A DNA stretch of 64,000 nt from Sphingobium sp. (GTDB taxonomy: Bacteria; Pseudomonadota; Alphaproteobacteria; Sphingomonadales; Sphingomonadaceae): NCBI GenBank assembly GCA_009360885.1, contig SPEL01000002.1:434001-498000 (forward strand), written 5' to 3'. Shown here one piece after another: positions 8,517-18,800 of this stretch. How positions within the stretch are numbered: the first letter of the stretch is position 1; each line of letters starts with the position of its first letter. The notes beneath the pieces are model-generated. The model searched no databases and was not told where the DNA came from. It saw nothing but the letters and a program-made list of their open reading frames with translations. A program made the position numbers and the translations under genes.

Positions 8517-9560
8517 ATGATCTACTCCCTGCTACGCCCAATATTTTTCCACCTTGATGCGGAAAAAGCCCATCATGCGACACTTAGCGCGCTGTCCTGC
8601 ATCCCATCCGGCACGCCAAAGGCCCCTGACCCGATGCTGAGCAGCACAGTCGCGGGCATATGCTTTCCCGGTCCCGTGGGGCTGGCGGCGGGCTTTGATA
8701 AGGACGGAAAAATCGCCCACAAAATGCACCATTTCGGATTTGGTTTTGCGGAACTGGGCACATTGACCCCTTTGCCGCAGGACGGAAACCCACGCCCTCG
8801 CCTGTTTCGCCTGGCAGAGGATCAGGCCGTTATCAACCGCATGGGCTTTAACAATGGCGGGCAACAGGATGCTGCGCGACGCCTTGCAACAATGCCGCGC
8901 GCAGGCCGCGTTATCGGCATTAACATCGGCGCGAATAAGGACGCTGCCGATCGCGTTGCCGATTATGTGACCGGCGTTCATGCCATGGGCCGTCTGGGCG
9001 ATTATCTTACGATCAACATATCCTCCCCCAATACGCCGGGGCTGCGCGCTTTACAAAGCAAAGCCGCGCTGGATGAACTGCTGTCCGCGATTACGCAGGC
9101 GCGAGGGGATAAGGCGATACCGCTGTTCCTAAAGGTTGCGCCGGATCTCGAACCCGCAGATAGGGAAGATATTGCCGCGTCGGTGCTGGACCATAAGATA
9201 GACGCCCTCATCATCTCCAACACCACAATCAGTCGCCCGCCCTTGCAATCATCCCTTGGCGGCGAAGGCGGTGGCCTATCCGGCGCGCCTCTTCATGATC
9301 TGGCGCTGGAACGACTGCGCCAGTTTCGCGCATTACTGGGCGACCAAATCCCGCTGATTGGCGCGGGTGGCATCAGCAATGCACAGCAAGCCTATGCGCG
9401 TATCCGCGCCGGTGCATCCCTCATCCAACTTTATAGCGCGATGGTGTATGAAGGGCCATATCTGGCCGCACGCATCAATGCGGGCCTGAAAAAATATCTG
9501 AAACGCGACGGTTTGACTAATATTACACAGGCGGTTGGCATAGACACACGCGCAGCATAA
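8517..9560 (+). CDS. pyrD: Dihydroorotate dehydrogenase (quinone), class 2
   Basis: Oxidises dihydroorotate to orotate in pyrimidine synthesis, with FMN as cofactor and electrons passed to membrane quinone. At 347 aa it has the N-terminal amphipathic helix region (LLRPIFFHLDAEKAHH) that marks the membrane-bound class 2 enzyme. AGFDKDG, NRMGFNN, INISSPNTPGLR (the catalytic serine region), KVAPDL and GAGGISNAQQA follow in the expected order. A weak promoter (TTGACG, 17 bases, CATATC at 8482-8510) would give an almost leaderless message. ggt follows after 9 bases. Confidence 0.97.
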   Translation: MIYSLLRPIFFHLDAEKAHHATLSALSCIPSGTPKAPDPMLSSTVAGICFPGPVGLAAGFDKDGKIAHKMHHFGFGFAELGTLTPLPQDGNPRPRLFRLAEDQAVINRMGFNNGGQQDAARRLATMPRAGRVIGINIGANKDAADRVADYVTGVHAMGRLGDYLTINISSPNTPGLRALQSKAALDELLSAITQARGDKAIPLFLKVAPDLEPADREDIAASVLDHKIDALIISNTTISRPPLQSSLGGEGGGLSGAPLHDLALERLRQFRALLGDQIPLIGAGGISNAQQAYARIRAGASLIQLYSAMVYEGPYLAARINAGLKKYLKRDGLTNITQAVGIDTRAA

Positions 9561-9569
9561 GATACCGGG

Positions 9570-11321
9570 ATGACTCGTCACCGCATCGCACCGTTCGCCC
9601 TGTTCGCCGCACCATTTTTAATGGCTTCGGCGGCACATATCCCTCTTGCCCATGCACAAAGCGCCGCTACGGCGCCCGCGACCGCGGCAGAAACGTCGCA
9701 GCATTTTGCTGGCACTATATCCTCAGCCCACCCGCTCGCGACACAGGCCGGGCAGGAAATATTGGCCAAGGGTGGCAGCGCCGCTGACGCCGCAATGGCG
9801 ATGATGCTGGTGCTAACAGTGGTAGAGCCTCAATCAAGCGGTATTGGCGGGGGTAGCTTCCTGCTGCATCATGACGGGAAAACCGGCCTCCTCGAAACCA
9901 TTGACGGGCGTGAAACGGCCCCAGCCTCCGCCTCACCATCGCTGTTCCTCACCCCCGACGGCCAGCCAATGCCCTTTGGTGAGGCCGTGCCGGGCGGTAA
10001 ATCCGTTGGCGTTCCCGCCAATATAGCGGTGATGAAGCGCGTCCATGACAAATGGGGCAAGCTGCCATGGGCGGATCTGTTCCTGCCCGCCATCGCTATT
10101 GCCCGCGATGGCTTCCCGGTCAGCCGCACATTAGCCGCCGCCCTAAAACGTGCGGAACCATTGTGGCGCGAAAGCTTCCCGGAGGCCCGCGCCCTCTATT
10201 GGGTGAATGATGCCCCGGCGAGCGAAGGGACCATCATCCGTAACCCTGCCCTCGCGGATTTCATGCAGAAAATGGCCGCCCAAGGCCCTGACGCCTTTTA
10301 CAAGGGCCAAGGAGCCGCCGCGATTGAACAAAGCGTTGGCCAGTCCAGCCGCAACCCCACGCAGTTAACGGCGCAGGACCTCGCCGCCTATCAGGCGAAG
10401 GAACGTCCTCCTATCTGCTCACCCTATCGTGAATATCGCATTTGCTCCATGGGGCCGCCATCCTCTGGCGCGATTGCCATCGCCCAGATATTGGGGATGA
10501 TCGAACGCTTTGACATGAAGAAGCTGGGCAAGGATAATCCGGTTAGCTGGCACCTCATCGGTGAGGCTATGCAGCTTGCTTATGCGGACCGCGGCAAATA
10601 TCTGGGCGACCGGGATTTTGTTACCGTGCCAATTGCTGGCCTGATTGACCCTGCCTATCTCCGCCATCGTTCCGCGCTGATCTCTCCCACAAAAACACGC
10701 AAAAGCTATGAACCCGGCACCCCGCCCGGTGCTGAGCCGCGCACAGCAACCCCGGCACGCGAAACGCCCGGCACCACCCATTTCGTCGCCATTGACGGGG
10801 ATGGGGATATAGTTTCGATGACCTCAACGGTTGAAGGGCCCTTTGGCAGCCAGCTTCTGGTCAATGGCTATTTCCTCAACAACGAACTCACTGATTTTGA
10901 TTTCGTACCGGAAAAGAATGGCGCACCCGTTGCCAACCGGGTGGAACCGGGCAAACGCCCCCGTTCCTCCATGTCACCTACCATCGTTTACGATGCGCAG
11001 AATAAGCCCGTTTTCGTTGTCGGCGCAGCGGGAGGTGCCACCATCATCATGCAGATCACCAAGGCGTTGATCGCGCATCTGGATTGGGGCCTCAGCGCCA
11101 AGGATTCGCTGGGCACCGGCCTTGTGTTCTTTAACAAAGATGGACTGGTGATTGAAAAGGACAGCAATATCACCGCGATGCAGGCCGGGCTGGAGAAACT
11201 GGGCCATAAGGTCAGCACCAGCACATTGCCGCTCAAGGCCAATGCGGCAGAGCGCCTAACTGATGGCACATGGCGCGGCGCGGCTGACCCACGCAGCATC
11301 GGGCTGGCTTTGCCCAATTAA
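9570..11321 (+). CDS. ggt: Gamma-glutamyltransferase (glutathione hydrolase) precursor
   Basis: A periplasmic N-terminal-nucleophile enzyme that cleaves gamma-glutamyl bonds of glutathione. The 583-aa precursor begins with a signal peptide (hydrophobic run, likely cut after AHAQS). The autoprocessing site is TTHFVAID; by homology the new N-terminal catalytic threonine is T402. PRSSMSPTIV and GAAGGATIIMQ in the small subunit are substrate-binding blocks. It probably shares a transcript with pyrD (9-base gap), though the two are metabolically unrelated. Confidence 0.95.
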   Translation: MTRHRIAPFALFAAPFLMASAAHIPLAHAQSAATAPATAAETSQHFAGTISSAHPLATQAGQEILAKGGSAADAAMAMMLVLTVVEPQSSGIGGGSFLLHHDGKTGLLETIDGRETAPASASPSLFLTPDGQPMPFGEAVPGGKSVGVPANIAVMKRVHDKWGKLPWADLFLPAIAIARDGFPVSRTLAAALKRAEPLWRESFPEARALYWVNDAPASEGTIIRNPALADFMQKMAAQGPDAFYKGQGAAAIEQSVGQSSRNPTQLTAQDLAAYQAKERPPICSPYREYRICSMGPPSSGAIAIAQILGMIERFDMKKLGKDNPVSWHLIGEAMQLAYADRGKYLGDRDFVTVPIAGLIDPAYLRHRSALISPTKTRKSYEPGTPPGAEPRTATPARETPGTTHFVAIDGDGDIVSMTSTVEGPFGSQLLVNGYFLNNELTDFDFVPEKNGAPVANRVEPGKRPRSSMSPTIVYDAQNKPVFVVGAAGGATIIMQITKALIAHLDWGLSAKDSLGTGLVFFNKDGLVIEKDSNITAMQAGLEKLGHKVSTSTLPLKANAAERLTDGTWRGAADPRSIGLALPN

Positions 11322-11399
11322 CATCATTATATCTCCGGCTACGGTGTCATTACAAAAGGGCGAAAACTAACGGCCCGAAAGGCACCCGCCGGAGAGACA

Positions 11400-13202
11400 A
11401 TGCCCATGTTCGACCATTTCCCCAACCTCGTCACCATGTTCTTTACCCGTGCGGAAGAATTGGGCGATGCGCCCTTTTTATGGCGCAAACAGGATGGGGA
11501 ATGGCATTCCCTTAGCTGGACAGAAACCGCCCGGCAGGTCGCCACATTGGCCGCCGCGCTCCGCGCAAAAGGAGTGCAAGCCGGAGATCGGGTGATGCTG
11601 GTTAGCGAAAACCGGCCCGAATTCTGCATTGCCGATCTCGCCATCATGGCTATTGGCGCGATAACAGTCCCCACCTACACAACCAACACGGTCCGCGACC
11701 ATAGCCATATCATCACCGATAGCGGCGCCAGCGCAGTCATCGTTTCCACCGCTAAACTCGCTAAAACGCTGATGCCCGCCATATTGGGGACAAACAGCGT
11801 CCGGCTCGTTATCGGCATAGAAGGTCTCCGCCCGATGCAATCCGGTGCGATCCGGCTATGCCAATGGGATGATGTACTACGGGATCATCGTCATGATCCG
11901 GCTTCCACTCCTTCAGCCTGCGCCGCAGCCATTACCGCCCGGCGCGATGACCTCGCCTGCCTCATCTATACCAGCGGCACCGGCGGCGCACCTCGCGGCG
12001 TGCGACAGCATCACGGCGCAATCCTTACTAATGTGGAAGGATGCGCCGATGTCATCATTGGCGATTTCGGCAAGGGGGATGAGGTTTTCCTCTCCTTCCT
12101 TCCGCTATCCCACGCCTATGAACATAGTGCCGGGCAATTTTTCCCCATCGGGCTGGGCGGCCAGATTTATTATGCCGAAGGGCTGGATAAGCTCGCCAGC
12201 AATATCGAGGAAGTGCGCCCAACCATCATGATTGTGGTTCCCCGCCTGTTCGAACTTCTTCGGTCCCGCGTGCTGAAGGCGGTGGAAAAACAGGGCAAGC
12301 TGCCTGCCTTCATGCTGCATCAGGCGCTACGTCTCGGCGCAATCCGTGCCAGCGGGAAAAGACTGATGCCATGGGACATGGCGCTCGACGCGGTGCTGGA
12401 AAAGACCATCCGCCCGAAAATTCGCGCCCGTTTCGGTGGCCGTATTAAGGCGCTGGTCTCTGGCGGCGCACCGCTCACCCCAGAGGTGGGTACATTTTTC
12501 AGCTCTCTGGGGCTGATGCTGCTCCAGGGCTATGGCCAGACAGAGGCCGGACCAGTTATCAGCGTGATGCGCCCGACGACCGGCCTTAAAATGGATACGG
12601 TCGGGACCCCGCTGAAGGATATTGAAGTGCGTATCGCCGATGATGGCGAAATATTAGTGCGCGGCGAAAATGTGATGCACGGCTATTGGCAGAATCCGAT
12701 GGAAAGCGCGCAGGCTTTACGAAATGGCTGGCTGCACACTGGCGATATCGGTGAATGGGACGAAGGGGGCCGCATCCGCATTACCGACCGCAAAAAAGAC
12801 CTGATCGTCAATGATAAGGGCGAGAATATTTCCCCTCAGCGCGTCGAGGGGATGCTGACATTGCAGGATGAAATCGCACAGGCGATGGTCAGTGGCGACA
12901 AGCGCCCCTATCTGGTGGGCGTCATCGTACCGGACGGGGAATGGGTGGCCGCATGGGCCAATAAGCGCGGCAAAGCCGGTGATATCCTGCTGTTAAAGGA
13001 TGACCCAGATTTCATCGCAGCGCTGAGAGACGCGGTGGATCGCGTAAACCGCGACCTCTCCGTTACCGAGAGGCTGCGCCAGTTCATCATCGCCGATGAA
13101 CCCTTTAGCATCGAAAATCAGATGCTAACGCCTTCCATCAAAATACGTCGCCATATCATCAAGCAGGTTTATCAGGAACGACTCGACAGCCTGTATAAAT
13201 AA
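11400..13202 (+). CDS. Long-chain acyl-CoA ligase (AMP-forming), FAA1/FadD15 type
   Basis: Activates fatty acids to acyl-CoA through an acyl-adenylate. The 600-aa protein has the P-loop YTSGTGGAPRGV at about 190, the GYGQTEAGP motif at about 379, and the LHTGDIGEWDE and ITDRKKDLIV blocks in the C-terminal half, typical of eukaryote-like long-chain synthetases. A GGAGAGAC stretch precedes the ATG. It could supply acyl-CoA for membrane lipid or sphingolipid synthesis, but it is 22 kb from the sphingolipid genes. Confidence 0.92.
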   Translation: MPMFDHFPNLVTMFFTRAEELGDAPFLWRKQDGEWHSLSWTETARQVATLAAALRAKGVQAGDRVMLVSENRPEFCIADLAIMAIGAITVPTYTTNTVRDHSHIITDSGASAVIVSTAKLAKTLMPAILGTNSVRLVIGIEGLRPMQSGAIRLCQWDDVLRDHRHDPASTPSACAAAITARRDDLACLIYTSGTGGAPRGVRQHHGAILTNVEGCADVIIGDFGKGDEVFLSFLPLSHAYEHSAGQFFPIGLGGQIYYAEGLDKLASNIEEVRPTIMIVVPRLFELLRSRVLKAVEKQGKLPAFMLHQALRLGAIRASGKRLMPWDMALDAVLEKTIRPKIRARFGGRIKALVSGGAPLTPEVGTFFSSLGLMLLQGYGQTEAGPVISVMRPTTGLKMDTVGTPLKDIEVRIADDGEILVRGENVMHGYWQNPMESAQALRNGWLHTGDIGEWDEGGRIRITDRKKDLIVNDKGENISPQRVEGMLTLQDEIAQAMVSGDKRPYLVGVIVPDGEWVAAWANKRGKAGDILLLKDDPDFIAALRDAVDRVNRDLSVTERLRQFIIADEPFSIENQMLTPSIKIRRHIIKQVYQERLDSLYK

Positions 13203-13281
13203 AGATGCGGGCTGGTCAGATAGGGCTGTGGGAACCTGATTGTCATTATGGGCTGGGGCCAATTGCCTCGAATACACGGCT

Positions 13282-13986
13282 TTATGGCGCGCACTGAATA
13301 GTCCCCACTCCGTTCTGGCTGATGGTGCATATGGGTTTTCCCGATATGGTGACATCGCCGGACCCGCTGGAAGCCCCCCTCACCGGGCCATGAACCATCA
13401 GCCGAATGGAACCGGACCCCGCATTGGTAACGACCGCCGCCCGTGCGCCCAACTCCTGAGCATCCAACGTGCCAGAGCCATTGACGGTGGCCTGCACATC
13501 GCGGGCCTTACCCTTCGCCGTCACCCGACCGCTACCCCCGATAAAAAGCGAAAGCCGCTCAACATCGGCACTTTCTATCACAATTTCTCCGCTGCCGTTT
13601 AATGCCACATCGGCTTCCAGCCCGGCAAGCTCCTTGATAATGAGCCCCCCACCGCCAATCACCGTTGCCCGGCGCAACTGCCCAGTAGACAGCATCAGGA
13701 GCGGCGCAGGGCTCTGCTTAGTATCAGCAAAGCCAGAAGCAGATTTTTCGTCCATCGTCACCGTCAGCACCCCACCGGAAACGGAGAGATTCACGCGATC
13801 AAGCACGTCTCTCTCCCCTTCCCCCATGGCGCTGACGCCGCTGCCGGTGGTGAGAATTATACGCACGGGGGCCTCAACCCTTATGGTTTCGAAACTCGTA
13901 ACGATGTAGCCACGCATCGCGGCATGAGCAGGCACCGCACACATCATGCACAATGCCGCCATGATAGCCGTGATACAGCGACGCAT
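13282..13986 (-). CDS. Secreted DUF2807 (GIN-domain) protein
   Basis: I choose the ATG at 13986 (234 aa), because it opens directly with a signal peptide ending at AHA; an ATG at 14031 would add 15 residues before it. The mature protein is built of repeated short beta segments with glycine turns (VALNGSGEIVI, FIGGSGRVTA, ATVNGSGTLDA, NAGSGSIRLM), as in the DUF2807 'head GIN' beta-helix family. Two cysteines near the C-terminus may form a disulfide. The function of the family is not established; cell-surface or periplasmic location is likely. Confidence 0.8.
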   Translation of the reverse strand: MRRCITAIMAALCMMCAVPAHAAMRGYIVTSFETIRVEAPVRIILTTGSGVSAMGEGERDVLDRVNLSVSGGVLTVTMDEKSASGFADTKQSPAPLLMLSTGQLRRATVIGGGGLIIKELAGLEADVALNGSGEIVIESADVERLSLFIGGSGRVTAKGKARDVQATVNGSGTLDAQELGARAAVVTNAGSGSIRLMVHGPVRGASSGSGDVTISGKPICTISQNGVGTIQCAP

Positions 13987-14108
13987 CACAAAGCCATCTA
14001 CTCTAAGAACCGCTCTACCCGCTTTATCCATGACGCGCCCTCATTTCACTAACATGCCCTTTTCCTGATCGAAGCGAGCCTATTACACTTCTTCAATACC
14101 ATCATATG

Positions 14109-14139
14109 AAAAAGGGCGCCGGATAATGGGCGCCCTTTT
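14109..14139 (-). terminator. Intrinsic terminator after carD (possibly bidirectional)
   Basis: An 11-bp stem AAAAGGGCGCC (14110-14120) with GGCGCCCTTTT (14129-14139) around an 8-base loop. On the minus strand the stem ends in a T-run of five, 43 bases after the carD stop. On the plus strand four T also follow, so it may act both ways. Confidence 0.85.
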
Positions 14140-14181
14140 CTCTTCATTCAGCAACGGAATATTCTTTATTCCATCGGGTAA

Positions 14182-14712
14182 TCATTCGGCCTTTTCACGG
14201 GCATATTGGGGCGCTGCTTCATTCAGCACCTCAAGAATTTTCTTGAGAGCGCCCGGCTCATCCGTGTCTTCCATTGCAGCAAGTTCACGGGCGAGGCGGC
14301 TGGAGGCGGCCTCAAAAATCTGACGTTCAGAATAGCTCTGTTCCGGCTGATCGTCGGCACGGAAAAGGTCACGCGTCACTTCGGCAATCGACACCAGATC
14401 ACCAGAGTTGATCTTCGCTTCATATTCCTGCGCCCGACGCGACCACATGGTGCGCTTCACCTTTGGCTTACCCTTCAGGGTTTCCATGGCTTCGCTCAGC
14501 GTTTTGTTAGAGGAAAGCTTGCGCATGCCGACACTTTCGGCCTTATTGGTCGGGACGCGCAGGGTCATCCGTTCCTTTTCAAAACGCAGCACATATAATT
14601 CCAGATCCATCCCGGCGATCTGTTGGCTTTGCAATTCGATAACACGCCCCACCCCATGTTTAGGGTAAACGACATAATCACCGACATCAAAGGACAGGGC
14701 TTTGCCAGCCAT
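14182..14712 (-). CDS. carD: CarD/CdnL-family RNA polymerase-binding regulator
   Basis: A 176-aa protein that binds the beta subunit of RNA polymerase and stabilises open promoter complexes, especially at rRNA promoters. The N-terminal RNA polymerase interaction domain reads FDVGDYVVYPKHGVGRVIEL (5-24). The helical C-terminal domain contains the MWSRRAQEYEAKINSGD segment with the conserved tryptophan thought to wedge into the promoter. It is single-copy here and has its own terminator. Confidence 0.95.
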   Translation of the reverse strand: MAGKALSFDVGDYVVYPKHGVGRVIELQSQQIAGMDLELYVLRFEKERMTLRVPTNKAESVGMRKLSSNKTLSEAMETLKGKPKVKRTMWSRRAQEYEAKINSGDLVSIAEVTRDLFRADDQPEQSYSERQIFEAASSRLARELAAMEDTDEPGALKKILEVLNEAAPQYAREKAE

Positions 14713-14937
14713 TGCAAACCTTTCTATCTTATCTTGAGGAGATCAACCCAGCACAGGAAAAAATATAATCCGGTTGCGTGCAGGCCGATACAAAGGGCAT
14801 TATAATACTCCATGACGGGTGCGACATCCCGCCGATCTGCCCTATTTAACAGATTCGTCACAAAAATTCCAGCCCACCCGTGCAAACAGGCGGTGGTTAT
14901 ATATAAACCTGCATTTCTAATGGGCTTAAATGGCGCG

Positions 14938-15276
14938 TCAGCTGCCTTCGCCGGGTTCAGGCGAGAAATATTTCTCCAGCTTGCCTTCTTCGCCGTTCAT
15001 TTCCTGCGCATCGGCGGGTGCCTCGCCCTTCAGCGTGATATTGGGCCATTCGGCAGAATATTTGGCGTTAAGCTCCAGCCATTGTTCAAGGCCACCCTCT
15101 GTATCCGGTAGAATCGCCTCTGCCGGGCATTCAGGCTCGCACACCCCGCAATCGATACATTCATTGGGGTTGATAACCAGCATATTCTCCCCCTCGTAGA
15201 AGCAATCTACGGGGCAGACTTCCACGCAATCCATGAACTTGCAGCGGATGCAGTTATCGGTGACAACATAGGCCAT
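14938..15276 (-). CDS. fdxA: 7Fe ferredoxin FdxA
   Basis: A 112-aa electron carrier with one [3Fe-4S] and one [4Fe-4S] cluster. Ligand cysteines are visible at C9, C17 and C21 of the first half and in [12 protein letters not shown] in the second. The acidic C-terminal tail is normal for the Azotobacter-type FdxA. It stands between carD and the S4 protein, all leftward, with gaps of more than 100 bases on both sides. Confidence 0.96.
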   Translation of the reverse strand: MAYVVTDNCIRCKFMDCVEVCPVDCFYEGENMLVINPNECIDCGVCEPECPAEAILPDTEGGLEQWLELNAKYSAEWPNITLKGEAPADAQEMNGEEGKLEKYFSPEPGEGS

Positions 15277-15395
15277 CGGAGTCTTTTTCCCTTACCGTCC
15301 CGGCGCCCTGATATAAAACGGGCATACTCTATTCCGGGCCCTGCTATTCGGGTGCGACGGGAAGGTCAATGATGCTGATGAGTGATTTTTCCTGT

Positions 15396-15797
15396 TCACG
15401 CACCAAGTTTCAGTTCTTCATAGCAATTTTGCGCTTCGCTCGCCGGGCCTCGGCGGTGTGGCAATTGCAGGATACGGATGACAATAATCCTATCCCCCTG
15501 CGGTAAAGTGAGCAAATCCCCCACGCGTACCGGACTATGTGCCCGGTCGATACGCCGACCGTTAAGGCGGATGATGCCTCTCTGCGCCATATTCTGGGCA
15601 ATAGAACGACTTTTTGTGAGCCGCACAAACCAAAGATATTTGTCGATACGTTGATTAGGCGCATGAGGCCCCGATAGGAAGGGGGCAGAATCAGATGATG
15701 AGCGACCAGATGCATGGTCCGGGTCATCACCCCGGAAAGAAAGAGGAACCGGCAAAGCAAAGGCATCGCCACTTTCTTCACATCTTCTGTTGCTCAA
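15396..15797 (-). CDS. S4-domain RNA-binding protein (Hsp15-like)
   Basis: The S4 fold is clear from about residue 50: RIDKYLWFVRLTKSRSIAQ, then QRGIIRLNGRRIDRAHSPVRVGD, as in heat-shock protein 15, which binds stalled 50S subunits carrying peptidyl-tRNA. The first 48 residues are serine- and proline-rich and unlike the family, whose members start at the RIDK block. There is no in-frame ATG nearer to it, so the extension is either real or the true start is a non-standard codon. It follows the helicase gene by 72 bases, an arrangement often seen in alphaproteobacteria. Confidence 0.82.
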   Translation of the reverse strand: MSNRRCEESGDAFALPVPLSFRGDDPDHASGRSSSDSAPFLSGPHAPNQRIDKYLWFVRLTKSRSIAQNMAQRGIIRLNGRRIDRAHSPVRVGDLLTLPQGDRIIVIRILQLPHRRGPASEAQNCYEELKLGA

Positions 15798-15869
15798 GCA
15801 TATCCCCCGAAATAAGCAGCCTCACAACAAAAAGGCGGGATATTAAATCACCCCGCCCCTTTCTATCCT

Positions 15870-18800
15870 TCAATCCTTGCGCCCCAGCAAAGTTGCCAGT
15901 TCTGCAAAAGCACCACCGCCAGCAGGCCGCTCCGGCTCACGCGAGCGATAGGTTGCTGGCTGATCCCGACGGCCACCATCTCCCTTGCGCGGACCTTTGC
16001 CTGAGCGATTATCGCGATTTTCACGATTATCCCGACCATCGCGCTGACCGCCTTTACCGCCGCGCGCATTGCGGGGGCCATCCTGCCCACGGTCATCCTG
16101 CCGGGCGTTATAACCAGCACCGCTATGACCACCCCGGTTACGATCTGCGCCATCACGACGCCCGCCTGCATAAGGTTCACGCGGCTTACGACGCCCGCGG
16201 AAAACCCAGTTCGCACCCTGCGGCGGCACAGCAGCGCTTTCTTCGGCATCAGCAGAGGCTGGAGTAGCTTCTGCATCCGCTGGTACCGCTTCGGATGCTG
16301 TTTCAGATGCAAGGGCCGGGGCATTATCTGCTGCTTCACCCGATGCATCATCCGGCGTTACATCTGTGGAGGGGCTGTCCGCCACCTCTACTTGAGTAGG
16401 TTCAATCTGCGCAGCATTTTCCTCAACCGCATCAGCTTGCGCCGCCGCTTCCTCAACGGAGGTATCGGCATCAGCGGGCTGAACTTCGGCGGGTGCAACG
16501 CTATCTTCTGCAACATTTGCAGCGCCCTCTTCTGCGACTACGGCCTCTGCCTGCACGCCATCCACCGGCGCGACTTCTGCTTCCTGCTCCTGAGCTACCG
16601 CAGCCTCTTCGGCTCTGGGTGTTATCTGACGGAAACCAGCGTTACGCATGATCGTGTTGAAAAGCTGTTCAGACAGGCCCAGCGATACGATGAAGGGCGA
16701 CAGAACGTCATAGCGTTCGTTTTTCGCTATCGCCTCATGGCCGCCGCGCGCAATGCGCTCCACCATGTCAATCCGGACCTGCGCATCGCCAAAGCCGCGA
16801 TAGCCCGCATGACGCGCACCCATTTGCGCTTCCCGTTCTGACAGGGTCAGCAGCACAGCGCCCGCCTGTGGCAGGGGTAGCATGGGCTTGTCGCGCTTAA
16901 CCGCCGACAGAGCCAGCCGCCACAGGCTCGCGCCCGGTTTCAGCAATGCATGATGATAAATATCGAGAACACCAATGGTAAAGCCCGCCTTGCGAACGAT
17001 CTGCCGCTGTTCTTTATCGAGGAGCGCCAGCGCATCATCAAGGTCCGTCCGGGCCATTATGCCGCCCGCATCCGCAAGCTGAATGAACAAGGCCCGCACC
17101 ACCGCTGGTGTTTCCGGCAGGCCTGCCTGTTCCAATATCCTGAGCAACGGCGCGAGGTGGCGTTCGTGCTGCGCCTTCATCCAGCCCTGAATGCGGGTAA
17201 CGACACTGTTTGCAATGTCCTGCCCCAATGCGGTGATGGCCTTATCCACCCGGATTTCCGGCGACAGCAAAGATGCCCCAGAGTGCAGGGTTGCAACCGG
17301 GTCTTCCCGCCATAATATTTGCGGGTTTGCGCCGGGGGCTGCATTCAGCGTCAATTCGCTATCAGGAGCAGCAATGAGTTCTTCAGCCTTCACCGTTAAC
17401 ATCTTTCCTAATCGCCGCTCCGCCGCGGCCAGCAATAATTTGCGGTCCCCACCCCTCGCCTGCGGATCAACGAGGAAACGAAATCCATGAAGCCTTCCTA
17501 GCGGCTCCCCATCGACATGGACAGTCCCATCTTCATCAAGATCAAAGGGTAAATCGTCCCGATTTCTGCCTATATCCCGAAGAAGCAAGGATGTGCGCCG
17601 GTCAACGAAGCGTTGCGTCAATGCGCTATGCAGGGCGTCAGAGAGTTTTTCTTCGATTTCGCGAGTGCGCTGCGCCATCTCTGCGGGCTTTTCCAGCCAG
17701 TCTGGCCGGTGCGCGATGTAAGACCATGTGCGCACCGCAGCGATTCGCCCGGACAGCGTATCCATATCCCCCTGCACAGTATCGAGCCGGGAGATGTTCT
17801 GCGCAAACCAGTCGCGCGGCACATATCCATTGCCTTCGCTGCGAAACTGCCACAGGCGCGATACCATGCGGGCGTGATGATCCGCGCCCAGTTTCTGAAA
17901 ATCAGGAAGGCCGCAGCAATCCCACAAGCGGCGCACAGCAGCAGGGTTGCGCACACGCTGGCGTACCAAAGGGTCGCCCGCCATGGTCTTGAGAACCGCC
18001 AGATCCGCCGATTGCGGCGCAGGGCGGAGTTGCGGCACGGTTGGGCGCGCCTCCAGCGCATCAATCAACCCATCAATGCTGCTCATGCTGGGCTGGCCGT
18101 CGCGCCAGTACAGGGATTCTATTGGCGAAAAACGATGATTCTCAATCGCGTCAATTTCTTCGGGGGTAAAGCCGCCCTCGCCATCCTCCCCACCCAGAGA
18201 GCCAAATGTGCCATCCTTGTGGTGTCGCCCGGCCCGCCCGGCGATTTGCGCCATTTCCATAACAGTCAGACGCCGCGTGCGCCTGCCGTCAAATTTCCTC
18301 AGCGAGGCAAAGGCAACATGGGTGACATCAAGATTAAGCCCCATGCCGATAGCGTCCGTGGCGACGAGATAATCTACATCACCATTCATGAACATTTCCA
18401 CCTGTGCATTACGGGTAGAGGGCGAAAGCGCGCCCATGACCACCGCCGCACCGCCGCGTAAACGACGTAGCATTTCGGCAACGGCATATACTTCCTCTGC
18501 CGAGAAAGCGACGATGGCAGAACGTTTGGGAAGGCGAGAAAGTTTTTTCGCGCCAGCATAGCTCAGCGTAGAAAAACGCGGGCGGGATATGATTTCAGCC
18601 TTGGGAAGCAACGCCTTCACCATCGGTGTGAGCGCAGCGCTCCCCAATATCATCGTTTCTTTGCGGCCCCGCGCCCGCAGCATCCGATCGGTAAAAATAT
18701 GCCCGCGTTCCGGGTCTATCCCCAATTGCGCTTCATCCAGCGCAACAAAGGCAAATTCTTTCTCCAGCGGCATGGATTCGGCGGTGCAGAGAAACCAGCG